NCBI RefSeq assembly: GCF_014696435.1
Contig: NZ_JACJQG010000061.1
Span: 1 to 60,117, forward strand
Source: Calothrix anomala FACHB-343
GTDB lineage: Bacteria > Cyanobacteriota > Cyanobacteriia > Cyanobacteriales > Nostocaceae
Length of the DNA stretch: 60,117 nucleotides
Reading direction: 5' to 3'
Below the pieces are notes generated by a model. The model saw only the letters and a list, made by a program, of their open reading frames with translations, had not been told where the DNA came from and ran no database searches. Below are positions 28,269 to 37,441 of this stretch, piece by piece. Position numbers and translations under genes: made by a program. How positions within the stretch are numbered: the stretch's first letter is position 1; every line of letters begins with the position of its first letter.

Positions 28269-28399
28269 TACAAATCCGCATTGTGATACGTAATTAAGAT
28301 TTTGGTAGGGGCGGGGTTTTCCCGCCCTTGTGTGGGTTTCAATCTAAAATTAATTAAAAAATGCCCAATGCCCAATGCCCCATGCCCAATGCCCAATGC

Positions 28400-30475
28400 C
28401 TAATGCCCCATCGCCTCAATTAAAGCTTGTGCTTTCAACATAGTTTCTTGAAACTCCATTTGCGGATCGGAAAGGGCGACAATTCCGCCACCGATACCAA
28501 TAGAAGTTTGCTGGGGCGTGAAAACCGCCGTCCTGATGACAATATTTAAATCAGCTGCACCATTTAAGCCCAAAAAACCGATCGCACCAGAGTAAACCCC
28601 CCGCGCTTGTTTTTCTAAGCGATCGATAATTTGCATAGTGCGAATTTTCGGTGCGCCAGTCATCGAACCGCCAGGGAAGGAAGCGCGAATACAATCGACA
28701 GCATGTAAATGAGATTGCAACTTCCCGCGAATTGTCGTCACTAACTGATGTACAGTGGCGTAGGTTTCTACATCCATTAATTTGGGTACGTGAACCGTAC
28801 CGACTTCACAAACTCGCCCCAAATCATTGCGTAATAAATCGACAATCATCAAATTTTCCGCCCTGTCTTTTTCGCTGTGACGTAGCTGTTCGCGTAATAA
28901 AAAATCGGCTTCGGGGGTTTCTCCACGCGGTAGGGTTCCCTTAATTGGCTTGGTTTCCACCCAACCTTGACAATCGATGCGGAGAAATCTTTCCGGCGAT
29001 GAACATGCGATCGCTAAATCGCCAAAGCGCAAAAATGCTGAATAAGGCGCAGGGTTGATTTTACGTAACTTACGGTAGAAATTCAACGGGTCGGGAGTCG
29101 CCTCAGTCTGTAGTTGATTTGTTAAACAAACTTGATAAGTTTCCCCTTCGTGAATTTCTCCCAAGCAATGATTAATATCTTGAATGTAAGCAGCGCGATC
29201 GCGATGTAAGCGAAATTCCAGAGGCTGTTGATTGTTCTGGGGTACAATCTCAGGCAGAGGCGCAAGATTTTCTAATTGTTGTTGAATATCATCAAACCAA
29301 GTTTCTGGCTGTTGGGTTTGTCCTTTTTTGACTAATTGCAGCAAATAAACGCACTTTTGTTGGTGATCGATCGCAATTACGCGATCGGCAAGTAAGAAAA
29401 TAGCATCAGCTAATGGTGAAGAATGTACTAATTGCGATCCACATTCTGCCTTCAATTCATAACCAAAATAACCAACAAATCCACAGTTAAAATCAAACGG
29501 TAATTCATTAGATTTACATCGCCGTTCATCAATTTCTCGCTGGAGATAATCAAATATACTTTCCTGGCGACGGGTAATAGTATTTGATTGAGTAATAATT
29601 AACTCTTGGGTTTGGGTATGATAGCGTACCAATAAACTATTTATACCGCTACCATCACCCATAAACGAAAATCGAGACAGACCAGATTCTACCAAGCTAC
29701 TATCTAACCAAAAAGCATTAACTGAATCTTGAAAAAGCTGTACAAATATTTGTTCTGTATCGGGAAATATATCTAACTTGCGCGTATACAATTCAAAATT
29801 TTGTGATTGTTTTGGCTGTGATTCATCAATTAAATTACTTACAGATCCATATCCTGACCAATAATATTTTTTTGGAATTATCGATGATTTAGGCGTAAAT
29901 TTTCGCGTAATTTCCCGAAAATTTCTCAGCAATATTTGTCCATATTCTGTACAGATAGATTCTGGATGAAATTGCACGCCCCAAAAAGGTAAATCTCGAT
30001 GACGCAATCCCATCACTAATCCATCTGCTGTCCAAGCAATTTTTTCTAAACAATCTGGTAGCTCATCAGCTACTAATAAAGAGTGATATCTAACCACAGA
30101 AAAATCATCGGGAATTCCTTGAAATAATACATCATGATTGTGATATGTCTTGCTAATTCTGCCATGTCTAACTTCTGGCGCATGAATCACCTTACCGCCA
30201 TAAAGATAACCCAATCCTTGATGACCAAGACATACTCCTAATAAAGGTACATCAACATTTTCAATTATTTGCCGACAAACCCCAAAATCTGCTGCTTTTT
30301 CTGGACGACCAGGCCCCGGAGAAATCACCACATTATCAAATGCAATTTCTTTTAATTCATCCCAGGAAACTTTATCGTTATAAATTACTAAAGGTAATTC
30401 GCCATTCACCTCAGCAATCATCTGGTAAAGATTGAAAGTATAAGAATCATAATTATCAATAATTAATGTACGCAT
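28400..30475 (-). CDS. pabB: Fused aminodeoxychorismate synthase (PabA-PabB)
   Basis: A 691-residue fusion making 4-amino-4-deoxychorismate from chorismate and glutamine, the first step to p-aminobenzoate and folate. The N-terminal glutamine amidotransferase has Cys82 (LLGVCLGHQGLGYLYGG) and His170/Glu172 (WGVQFHPES). The C-terminal chorismate-binding domain has ETKPIKGTLPRGE, HSEKDRAENLMIVDLLRNDLG, FPGGSMTGAPKIRTM and GAIGFLG. The lysine in PIKGT marks aminodeoxychorismate synthase; anthranilate synthase has PIAGT. The ATG at 30475 gives the usual MRTLIIDNYDSYT start; the frame stays open 21 codons further up with a non-homologous tail. aroC, which supplies chorismate, is 2.5 kb away on the other strand. 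Confidence 0.93.
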   Translation of the reverse strand: MRTLIIDNYDSYTFNLYQMIAEVNGELPLVIYNDKVSWDELKEIAFDNVVISPGPGRPEKAADFGVCRQIIENVDVPLLGVCLGHQGLGYLYGGKVIHAPEVRHGRISKTYHNHDVLFQGIPDDFSVVRYHSLLVADELPDCLEKIAWTADGLVMGLRHRDLPFWGVQFHPESICTEYGQILLRNFREITRKFTPKSSIIPKKYYWSGYGSVSNLIDESQPKQSQNFELYTRKLDIFPDTEQIFVQLFQDSVNAFWLDSSLVESGLSRFSFMGDGSGINSLLVRYHTQTQELIITQSNTITRRQESIFDYLQREIDERRCKSNELPFDFNCGFVGYFGYELKAECGSQLVHSSPLADAIFLLADRVIAIDHQQKCVYLLQLVKKGQTQQPETWFDDIQQQLENLAPLPEIVPQNNQQPLEFRLHRDRAAYIQDINHCLGEIHEGETYQVCLTNQLQTEATPDPLNFYRKLRKINPAPYSAFLRFGDLAIACSSPERFLRIDCQGWVETKPIKGTLPRGETPEADFLLREQLRHSEKDRAENLMIVDLLRNDLGRVCEVGTVHVPKLMDVETYATVHQLVTTIRGKLQSHLHAVDCIRASFPGGSMTGAPKIRTMQIIDRLEKQARGVYSGAIGFLGLNGAADLNIVIRTAVFTPQQTSIGIGGGIVALSDPQMEFQETMLKAQALIEAMGH

Positions 30476-30571
30476 AAAATTGGCATGACTTATATATAAA
30501 AATAACTTTACCAATCTGAGAGGATTAGCAGATAGCAAACCCCGATTTTATAAGGTATCAAGTAAAAATAA

Positions 30572-30615
30572 GTAGTGCGAGCATCTTGCTCGCGCGGGCA
30601 AGATGCCCGCACTAC
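30572..30615. repeat. GTAGTGCGAGCATCTTGCTC inverted repeat
   Basis: GTAGTGCGAGCATCTTGCTC and GGCAAGATGCCCGCACTAC are inverted partners around CGCGC, a familiar dispersed cyanobacterial repeat. It lies upstream of the fused pab gene. Confidence 0.75.
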
Positions 30616-30715
30616 AAATATTAAATTGTTCAACTTATTTTTACACGACTCCTAAGCTTGTTTTTGCCACTGAGCAAAAACTTAGGGAACATCCCAATAT
30701 TGCTATACGAATAAA

Positions 30716-30774
30716 GCCTGCAAAGGCAGGCTTCGTATTTATAGCCCCACCCTTCTAGGGTGAGGGCGTTTTTT
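30716..30774 (+). repeat. Double hairpin with T-run (repeat or terminator)
   Basis: GCCTGC-AAAG-GCAGGC (30716-30731) is followed by GCCCCACCC-TTCTA-GGGTGAGGGC (30744-30767) and TTTTTT. The second hairpin could act as a terminator for plus-strand transcripts, but no plus-strand gene precedes it, so it is more likely a transposon-derived or dispersed repeat. Confidence 0.5.
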
Positions 30775-30851
30775 AACTTAGCAAAACCAGATGAGGTTTC
30801 GCTTAACAATCTAGCACGGGCTTACCTATATATATTTCCACCCAAGCTAGT

Positions 30852-30926
30852 CCCTCATGGGAAAAGCCCACAACCAAACATGAAAATTTCTCTTAAGAGT
30901 CAACAGTCAACAGTCAACAGTCAACG
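30852..30926. repeat. CCCACAACCAAACATGAAAAT dispersed repeat, copy 1
   Basis: A stretch with CTCATGGGAAAAGCCCACAA, ACCAAACATGAAAATTTC, TCTTAAGAG and then GTCAACA heptamers. A second copy is at 34138-34197 and a shorter inverted one at 25862-25892. Confidence 0.65.
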
Positions 30927-30997
30927 CTATTTTCAAGCTTGACTATCTATTTTTCGGTAAAGATATTTTTATCGCCATTTTTTGAGGAATAACCCAC

Positions 30998-31362
30998 CTA
31001 AGCGCTGACTAAGGACACCAATACACCATTAATATCCCGAACCCGTGCAATTGTTTGTCCCCCAGGCTGACGTTTTGGCGCATCTAGTGGTTTTGCGCCT
31101 GCGCCTAATGCTTTCATATAAATGATATGTGGATTAATGCAGGCGCTTGTATAATATCGTTAGCATGAAAGCCCTGATGAAATAAACTTTGAGCTTCATT
31201 AATTGAGGAAAAAGCAATAGTAGTTTCGCCCGTTTCCATTTCCGCCCAAGTAAATTGGTTTTGTTCCTTAATAGCGCGTCGCACAATTCCAAAAGCTTTT
31301 TCGTAAAATTCAACGGTTTTAATTACATCATCTACCCAAATAACTGTATAACCAAATTTCAT
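30998..31362 (-). pseudogene. VOC (glyoxalase-like) protein, frameshifted remnant
   Basis: From the ATG at 31362 an 82-codon frame encodes a normal VOC N-terminal half (MKFGYTVIWVDDVIKTVEFY, TWAEMETGETTIAFSS) and stops at ALIHISFI. The C-terminal half continues in another frame downstream: MKALGAGAKPLDAPKR, then QPGGQTIARVRDINGVLVSL, to a stop at 30998-31000. About ten residues that normally link these parts (the start of the second beta-alpha unit) are missing. The pattern fits a small deletion plus frameshift in a once complete ~130-residue gene. The product is probably non-functional. Confidence 0.8.
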
Positions 31363-31403
31363 CGCGATCGCTCCTGAATTATAGTTGATGTAAATGCAAA
31401 TAT

Positions 31404-31868
31404 ATGTGGAAAAAACAGCGAAATCTATTATTACTTATTCCCTTAATTTTTCTGACTGGATGTTTAAGTTTAAAATTTGGCGATAATTACAATTCCGAAA
31501 AGCAACAAGTAGCTGATGTTAAGGTAATAGAAAAATGGCTAGGCGCGCCTTTACCTAATAATTATTCAGGTTTAAAGTATGAAATTATAGCTGATACTCC
31601 CGATCCCCAAGTCAAAATAGCTGTAAATGTTCCCCAGGAATATTTTCAAACATTGGTGAAACAGAATAATTTAGTTAAATATGACGAAGTTAAAAACAAA
31701 CTACCTAACGATCTAAAGCCTAGAGAATGGCAAGAAAGTAATCAACCTAGCGATTTCATCGACAAGCCACTTCCCACTACAACAATCTGGATAATGAAAA
31801 CCGAGTTTTATCCTAAATATCTTTGGTATCAGCAACAAAGATTATATCTAGTTTATGCGTCACGCTAA
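31404..31868 (+). CDS. Putative lipoprotein
   Basis: A 154-residue protein with a lipoprotein signal: basic MWKKQR, hydrophobic LLLLIPLIFLTGC, and lipobox LTGC with Cys20. The mature part is hydrophilic with no family I recognise. It is divergent from the broken VOC gene, only about 40 bases away. It is probably exported and lipid-anchored. The role is unknown. Confidence 0.65.
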   Translation: MWKKQRNLLLLIPLIFLTGCLSLKFGDNYNSEKQQVADVKVIEKWLGAPLPNNYSGLKYEIIADTPDPQVKIAVNVPQEYFQTLVKQNNLVKYDEVKNKLPNDLKPREWQESNQPSDFIDKPLPTTTIWIMKTEFYPKYLWYQQQRLYLVYASR

Positions 31869-31944
31869 TTATGTAAGTGGGTCGGCGTAAATAAACCATG
31901 AAAATATTTTTCCCTAGCCCCTAACCCCTAACCCCTAGCCCCTA

Positions 31945-32484
31945 TTAACTCTCCACTATACAATGGGCTGTTGCCATATTTTTCGCGGCTTGCTGCATTT
32001 GTTCAATATCTGATGACGACCAATAGCGAGGTGCTTGACAGTTATGAGCAATTAATAATCCCCACAATCCCCTAGCTACCAAAACTGGTACTACCAAGCT
32101 GGCGCGAACTTGCAAACTACGCAAAAATTCACGATGACAATCATGTATCGCTTCTAATTCAATATCAGGGATGACTCGGACTCTTCCTGCTAAATATAAA
32201 CTGGCATATTCTTGATTAAAACAATTATCTGGCCCTGTAGAACCGAAAATTGAATATTCGCTATTAATTACAGATTCACAAGTGACTTGTCCCTGCCAAG
32301 AACCATAAAAGTAATATAAAACTACGCGATCGGTTTCAAGAGATTCTCTCAGTTGATTGATCGTTTGCCGAATCAATGCATCACGTTGCATGGTGATTAC
32401 CAAACGGTCAAGCACCTTGCGTAACCCCTGCTCGTAATTCCTTGGGGGGCTGGGGTCAAATTCTGAATAAGAGTGAATTTGCAC
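31945..32484 (-). CDS. Free-standing GAF protein with DXCF cyanobacteriochrome signature
   Basis: A 179-residue protein that is a single GAF domain (~25-175) and no output domain. It has the two cysteines of DXCF-type cyanobacteriochromes: Cys88 in GPDNCFNQEY (Asp-Xaa-Cys-Phe) and Cys116 in AIHDCHREFLRSLQVRASLV, followed by His117. They are 28 residues apart, the spacing I recall between the two cysteines of TePixJ. The context ETDRVVLYYF and LWGLLIAHNCQAPRYW also fits. By analogy it could bind phycocyanobilin and sense blue-to-green light, perhaps acting by protein contact. Whether it binds a chromophore is not shown, since related GAF proteins may keep these residues without doing so. Confidence 0.68.
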   Translation of the reverse strand: MQIHSYSEFDPSPPRNYEQGLRKVLDRLVITMQRDALIRQTINQLRESLETDRVVLYYFYGSWQGQVTCESVINSEYSIFGSTGPDNCFNQEYASLYLAGRVRVIPDIELEAIHDCHREFLRSLQVRASLVVPVLVARGLWGLLIAHNCQAPRYWSSSDIEQMQQAAKNMATAHCIVES

Positions 32485-32983
32485 AGGCCTAAAATGACAA
32501 CTGGGTAAATACTTTCGGCTTTCTATCCTAACTTATCAGACTGCAATAATTAAAAACTACTATAAATTGCAGAATTTAACCATAAGAATAATAACATTTA
32601 ATTCCTGATATCCGGCTGAAAATCAAGATTTATTTTTGCTTTATTTCCGGTATTTGCATCTCAATTTTTTTATTTTTCCGGAAAAATATCTTGATTTAAT
32701 TAAAAAATATTGACTATTTTTTAATAATTAAAAATAAGTTTTAACTTTTATTAAAATTTATTAATAAATCGACCAAAAATGTAGGATCTGATTAGACAGA
32801 TATTGCGGAACAGACTTGAGCTTGAAGAGCTAAATATTAATTTTTGTAAAGATAAAGACGCGATCGCTATTTAACAAACCGCTTCACATCCAGCCTTCCC
32901 GACTAGCGCGATCGCTATAAATTCCGTACAGCATGTCACCCTAGCAGGTAAAATACATAAGCCTGGTCTATTTCCTCAACATC
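32485..32983. other. AT-rich gap upstream of aroC
   Basis: This gap is very AT-rich between 32520 and 32790, with two HIP1-type GCGATCGC sites near 32870 and 32910. It lies between divergent genes and should hold their promoters, but no motif stands out and no gene is seen. Confidence 0.5.
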
Positions 32984-34072
32984 ATGGGCAACACTTTTGG
33001 TCATTTATTCAGCATTACTACTTTTGGTGAGTCCCACGGCGGTGGTGTGGGGGTTGTGATTGATGGTTGTCCCCCGCGCCTAGAAATTTCTGCAGAGGAA
33101 ATTCAGGTAGAACTAGATAGAAGACGGCCGGGACAAAGTAAAATTACAACGCCGCGTAAAGAAGCAGATACCTGCGAGATATTATCTGGGGTGTTTGAAG
33201 GCAAAACCTTAGGTACACCGATCGCAATTTTAGTCCGCAACAAAGATACTCGTCCCCAAGATTATGACGAGATGGCGCAAAAGTACCGCCCATCTCATGC
33301 TGACGCCACCTATGATGCTAAATATGGAATTCGTAATTGGCAAGGTGGGGGTAGGTCATCAGCGCGTGAGACAATTGGTAGAGTAGCCGCAGGTGCGATC
33401 GCTAAAAAGATTCTCCGTCAATTCGCCAATGTCGAAATTATTGGTTACGTCAAGCGCATCAAAGATTTAGAAGGCGTTATCGATCCCAACACTGTCACCT
33501 TAGAACAAGTAGAAAGCAACATCGTTCGCTGTCCCGATAGTGAATTAGCAGAACGCATGATTGAATTAATTGAGCAAACTGGTAGACAAGGTGATTCTAT
33601 CGGTGGTGTAGTCGAATGCGTAGCCCGCAACGTCCCCAAAGGTTTAGGCGAACCAGTCTTTGATAAATTAGAAGCCGATATCGCTAAGGCTGTCATGTCT
33701 CTTCCCGCTAGCAAAGGTTTTGAAATCGGTTCCGGTTTTGCGGGAACCTTGTTAACTGGATTTGAACATAACGACGAATTTTATATTGATGAACAAGGTG
33801 AAATTCGCACCGTCACCAACCGTTCCGGTGGGATTCAAGGGGGAATTTCTAACGGCGAAAATATTATTTTGCGCGTTGCTTTCAAGCCAACCGCCACAAT
33901 TAGAAAAGAACAAAAAACCGTCACTCGCGAAGGCGAAGAAACCCTATTAGCAGCCAAGGGAAGACACGATCCTTGCGTATTACCTCGTGCTGTGCCAATG
34001 GTAGAAGCGATGGTAGCTTTAGTTTTGTGCGACCATCTTTTACGAAATCACGGACAGTGTAAATTACTGTAG
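32984..34072 (+). CDS. aroC: Chorismate synthase
   Basis: A 362-residue enzyme that converts 5-enolpyruvylshikimate-3-phosphate to chorismate with reduced FMN, the last shikimate-pathway step. The family signatures are all present: [17 protein letters not shown] near the N-terminus, [20 protein letters not shown] in the middle, and [18 protein letters not shown] near the C-terminus. Length is normal. The gene is alone on its strand and is followed by a dispersed repeat (34138-34197). Confidence 0.97.
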   Translation: MGNTFGHLFSITTFGESHGGGVGVVIDGCPPRLEISAEEIQVELDRRRPGQSKITTPRKEADTCEILSGVFEGKTLGTPIAILVRNKDTRPQDYDEMAQKYRPSHADATYDAKYGIRNWQGGGRSSARETIGRVAAGAIAKKILRQFANVEIIGYVKRIKDLEGVIDPNTVTLEQVESNIVRCPDSELAERMIELIEQTGRQGDSIGGVVECVARNVPKGLGEPVFDKLEADIAKAVMSLPASKGFEIGSGFAGTLLTGFEHNDEFYIDEQGEIRTVTNRSGGIQGGISNGENIILRVAFKPTATIRKEQKTVTREGEETLLAAKGRHDPCVLPRAVPMVEAMVALVLCDHLLRNHGQCKLL

Positions 34073-34137
34073 GGAAGGGAAGGGAAAGAGGACAAGGGGG
34101 ACAAGGGAGAAATAACTCTTTCAAGTCACCCCTTATA

Positions 34138-34197
34138 GAAAAAACCCACAACCAAACATGAAAATCTCTCTTAAGAGTCAATAGTCAACAGTCAACT
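34138..34197. repeat. CCCACAACCAAACATGAAAAT dispersed repeat, copy 2
   Basis: Nearly identical to 30852-30926, including TCTTAAGAGTCAA and trailing GTCAACA heptamers. It lies between aroC and the vWA-like lipoprotein gene. Confidence 0.65.
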
Positions 34198-34261
34198 AGT
34201 AAAAACTAATTATAACCTTCTGCCCTCTGCCCTCTGCCTCCTGCCTTCTTCACTCACTTAA

Positions 34262-35701
34262 TCAATTCTTCTGCATAGCAAAACAAAAACGTCCAACTAC
34301 AACTGGACTCTTGCTCATAAAGTTTTCTGTATTATCTTTTAAACCTTCCATGAATGGTTGTAAATTATAAGTTTTCCAGTCATTACTACTATTACTATAG
34401 GTATTCCACTCAACCCACCAAGGTTGAGTTTGTACTCTTTTAGCTAACGCTTCAACCGTAAATAAGTAAATTTCTCTTTGGGGAAATAAGCTAGGTTTAA
34501 TAGTAGTTTGAAAACTTAAATTATTGCCATTTATTTGCCATTGATTCAGAGCTAATGCTGTTTGCAATTGAGAATCTGAAGCTACTTCTTGTAGAGTTTT
34601 TGATGCTGTAGCAGCACCCGGAGATAAAGCCGAAGTGTCTACCTTCATTTTTGTTTCTATAGAAGTTGGATCTACTTGCAAGGTATGATTATCAGTCTTC
34701 AGGGGAACTTGATAATTTACTGTTATATCTTGATTGGCTTTTTGATCTATAGCAAATAGCTCATTTTTAGGATTCTTATTGACTTTTATTTCTTCTTTTA
34801 AAGACTGCCTAAATTTTAAGTCTTTATGCGGTTTATCTGAACCTTTATTTTGAGAATCTTTTGACAGTCTTTGCAGATAAGCTACTTCAGTGACTAAATT
34901 ACTAGGAGAAAAAATCGTTACCTGGCTATTTTCGGGAATTTTTTGACTTTCACTTAATTTATTCAAATAATCTGCAATATCACTATAACGACCCAAAAAA
35001 ATTACATAAAATGGTCGTAACTCTTTACCATTAATTACATTACCCTGACTATTGTTAGTTGTGTAAGTAAATTTTTTATCTGTACCATCTTCTAGATAAA
35101 CATCGCCATTAAACTCGCTTTTAATAGCCAGAATCCCCACTGCATAACCAGGTTGGCTAGGATTAAAGTAATTCTCACTCAATAGCTTTTGCTTAAGTTT
35201 GGTGACATCTGCACCTTTTTGATATAAATCTGTCACAATAACTGTGAGTTTATTATCTTGTGCTGGGGTAATAGCATTATCAATGTTGCTAACTTTTAAT
35301 AGGGGGAATTTCTGCGGAACTTTACCATCATAAAATTTCGCCTGTCTTGCTAGCAGGTAATCATCTCGATTAATTTTTTGATAATTTTCTCCTAACCGAA
35401 AATATTGAACTTGCGATTGATTTCGTGATTGCGGTGTCCAGCCAGTTAATAATGTTTGATCCAGTAAATCAATTGTTTCAATATAGCGAGTTCTTGTATT
35501 CTGCGGATGGGTGACATACCCCTGCATAGATGGCGTACCATCTACATACATTTGAATATTTAAATTTTGAGATAGGTTGGGAGTACTACTAACTGAGGAA
35601 TTATCACAGTTAAACTCTACTTGTTTGAGTGTATCGCAACCCATCACTAATAAAGGCATCGTAGTTGCGATCGCCAATCTTAACCATTTTACTCTGATCA
35701 T
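34262..35701 (-). CDS. Lipoprotein with vWA-like fold
   Basis: A 479-residue exported protein. The ATG at 35701 follows AAGGA and gives a lipoprotein signal with Cys22 (MPLLVMGC). The segment LNIQMYVDGTPSMQGYV resembles a von Willebrand A metal-site strand (D-x-T/S-x-S), and LTVIVTDLYQKGADVTKLKQ resembles its next conserved Asp strand. The rest includes a beta-rich second half with no family I know. It is divergent from the trypsin-led operon, 485 bases away. It may be the extracytoplasmic partner of that system, but the link is by position only. Confidence 0.6.
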   Translation of the reverse strand: MIRVKWLRLAIATTMPLLVMGCDTLKQVEFNCDNSSVSSTPNLSQNLNIQMYVDGTPSMQGYVTHPQNTRTRYIETIDLLDQTLLTGWTPQSRNQSQVQYFRLGENYQKINRDDYLLARQAKFYDGKVPQKFPLLKVSNIDNAITPAQDNKLTVIVTDLYQKGADVTKLKQKLLSENYFNPSQPGYAVGILAIKSEFNGDVYLEDGTDKKFTYTTNNSQGNVINGKELRPFYVIFLGRYSDIADYLNKLSESQKIPENSQVTIFSPSNLVTEVAYLQRLSKDSQNKGSDKPHKDLKFRQSLKEEIKVNKNPKNELFAIDQKANQDITVNYQVPLKTDNHTLQVDPTSIETKMKVDTSALSPGAATASKTLQEVASDSQLQTALALNQWQINGNNLSFQTTIKPSLFPQREIYLFTVEALAKRVQTQPWWVEWNTYSNSSNDWKTYNLQPFMEGLKDNTENFMSKSPVVVGRFCFAMQKN

Positions 35702-36185
35702 GCTTTCCTTAAGCACAAAAGCGGATATTTCATAGATTATCGCAATAAACTACACCTAACTTTGATTTTTTGTCTATATTGCAATTTTGAACAAAATGTA
35801 AAAATTATTACTACAATTTATACTTTAGTGTATCAAATGTTTGATAAACTTATACTAAGTAGTACAGGATTAGGCAAAATTAAGCATTTTAGTGGTAAAT
35901 ATCACTGAAATAAGCTGGATTTAGATACCTGATTTCTGGTAGGATACATCTGGTGAATAAGGAGTTTCGACTATTATTTGCGTAAATTATGTAACAGCTA
36001 AAAATACTTAAGGTAAATAACAATTGATTGTATTAATAATTTTAAAGAATTCCAGGACATAGTGTACAAATTGCTGAAGTTACTAAAGAATCATTTTTAA
36101 AATTTAGTAGTACATGCTCAGAGGATGTTTATCCAGTCAAAATGTATACTCGTAACCTTTCTCCTCGGAGGAGAGAAATTTTCAA
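35702..36185. other. AT-rich divergent promoter region of the accessory locus
   Basis: This gap between the vWA-like lipoprotein and the leader ORF is AT-rich without simple repeats. CTCCTCGGAGGAG at 36161-36173 is a near-palindrome that ends in the Shine-Dalgarno sequence of the 35-codon ORF, so it could mask that site by pairing. Confidence 0.4.
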
Positions 36186-36293
36186 ATGACCATACTGAAT
36201 AAAAGAATGAGCTTAGTAGGGTTAGGTTTTCGGAGTTTTGGTGTTAGCAATAATACTTTTAAAACTGTACCAATAATGTTTACAGCGAAATAG
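36186..36293 (+). CDS. 35-residue leader ORF ahead of the trypsin gene
   Basis: A short ORF starts at ATG 36186 after GGAGGAGAG (36167-36175) and ends at TAG 36291-36293, 12 bases before the protease start. The product begins MTILNKRMSLVGLGFRSFG and ends TVPIMFTAK. It is small, basic and partly hydrophobic. It may be a real microprotein, a leader peptide controlling the operon by translation, or chance. The strong ribosome site and the tight spacing argue for translation. I know no family. Confidence 0.35.
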   Translation: MTILNKRMSLVGLGFRSFGVSNNTFKTVPIMFTAK

Positions 36294-36305
36294 TCTATCA
36301 GGAGA

Positions 36306-37430
36306 TTGACTGTGAAGGGATTACCATCCGATCTGAATCAACGATGTTTTAATTTATTTCTAGATTGTGAATATTTTGATAGTTTTGAAACCTTGCGTAG
36401 TTTTTGTGAAAGTTTTCAAGAATTAACAGCTTTATCACGTCAACTGAAAAAAGCAGATAGTAAATGGGATTTAGTAGACAGAAATTTATCTACTATAAGT
36501 AATAATTATCATGATATATACAATTGGATCTTACCAATTTTTATTGAAAAGTTGCAAGAACGTTACAAAATAAGGCAAGATCCTTTATGGCGTAAATTCC
36601 AAAATTTACATAGTGAAATTATTAATCTCAGTATTGTAGAAACTTCACCTCAATCTGATTTAAAACCCGAAGCAAACCCCAAGGGTGAGCCATTTTATTA
36701 TCTTGCAGCAGATGAGAAAGTTCTGAATAGTGCCCGTGCAGTTGCTCGTGTAAGTACGCTCAGGAATAGCAACAAAAGCCCAGACAAAGTTTTAACAGAG
36801 ACAGGAACAGCATGGTTAGTAACTCCTAATCTTGTATTAACTTGTCGGCACGTAATTGAATCTGTATATCCGCAATGGGAGTGTAACAGATTTCATGATT
36901 GTGATGTCGATATTAAAGAGGAAATTCAAAATAAAATTAAAAAAAATGTAGTGTTAACTTTTAACTACAAACAACCCAGTCAAGGTATTGAATATGGAGT
37001 TGAGCAGTTAGAAGATGACAACATTGATTTAGATTATGCTGTTTTACGTTTATGCGATCGCAAAGATCATCCTTTGAAAAATATGGGTTTCTTGCAACTA
37101 GATATAAATGCACCTTTAACATCACAATTAAAACTACATGTAATTCAGCATCCAAAAGGACAACCTCAGCAACGCTCAGTAGGAGATTTTGTTAAGTATG
37201 CATCAAACAACAAACAAATACTTCATAATGCACCTACTGAGGGAGGAACCTCTGGCGCACCCGTATTAAACCTCACCAACTGTCAAGTAGTAGCACTACA
37301 CATCGGAGAAAATGAAAATAAAGCATTGCGGACAGCCACATTAATCAGTGCCATTTTATCTGATATGGAACAAAATAACTCCACACTGTATCAGGAAATT
37401 TTAGCAGTCCAATCAACACATCAACATTAA
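36306..37430 (+). CDS. Trypsin-like serine protease with N-terminal effector-associated domain
   Basis: A 374-residue intracellular protease. Residues 1-105 form a helical domain (GLPSDLNQRCFNLFLDCEYF) that recurs at the start of the iSTAND-like protein two genes downstream, and looks like an effector-associated domain (EAD). Residues ~140-370 are a trypsin-fold protease with His182 (NLVLTCRHVIES), Asp243 (NIDLDYAVLRL) and Ser316 (GGTSGAPVLN). There is no signal peptide. EADs in conflict systems are thought to join effectors to their ATPase hubs by like-with-like contact, so this is the probable effector. The start is TTG after GGAGA, as in the paralogue; the GTG two codons on is possible. 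Confidence 0.8.
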   Translation: MTVKGLPSDLNQRCFNLFLDCEYFDSFETLRSFCESFQELTALSRQLKKADSKWDLVDRNLSTISNNYHDIYNWILPIFIEKLQERYKIRQDPLWRKFQNLHSEIINLSIVETSPQSDLKPEANPKGEPFYYLAADEKVLNSARAVARVSTLRNSNKSPDKVLTETGTAWLVTPNLVLTCRHVIESVYPQWECNRFHDCDVDIKEEIQNKIKKNVVLTFNYKQPSQGIEYGVEQLEDDNIDLDYAVLRLCDRKDHPLKNMGFLQLDINAPLTSQLKLHVIQHPKGQPQQRSVGDFVKYASNNKQILHNAPTEGGTSGAPVLNLTNCQVVALHIGENENKALRTATLISAILSDMEQNNSTLYQEILAVQSTHQH

Positions 37431-37441
37431 GGAATAAATAT

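Noticed and set aside
28230-28407. Possible CRISPR array because of regular short repeats
   Set aside because: The repeats are directly abutting heptamers without spacers, so they are simple tandem repeats.
28400-30475. Anthranilate synthase (TrpE-TrpG fusion) for the fused chorismate enzyme
   Set aside because: The active-site motif is PIKGT with lysine, which marks aminodeoxychorismate synthase; TrpE has PIAGT.
30760-30942. A 60-codon plus-strand frame within a repeat-rich gap
   Set aside because: It overlaps two dispersed repeats and its C-terminus is encoded by GTCAACA heptamers.
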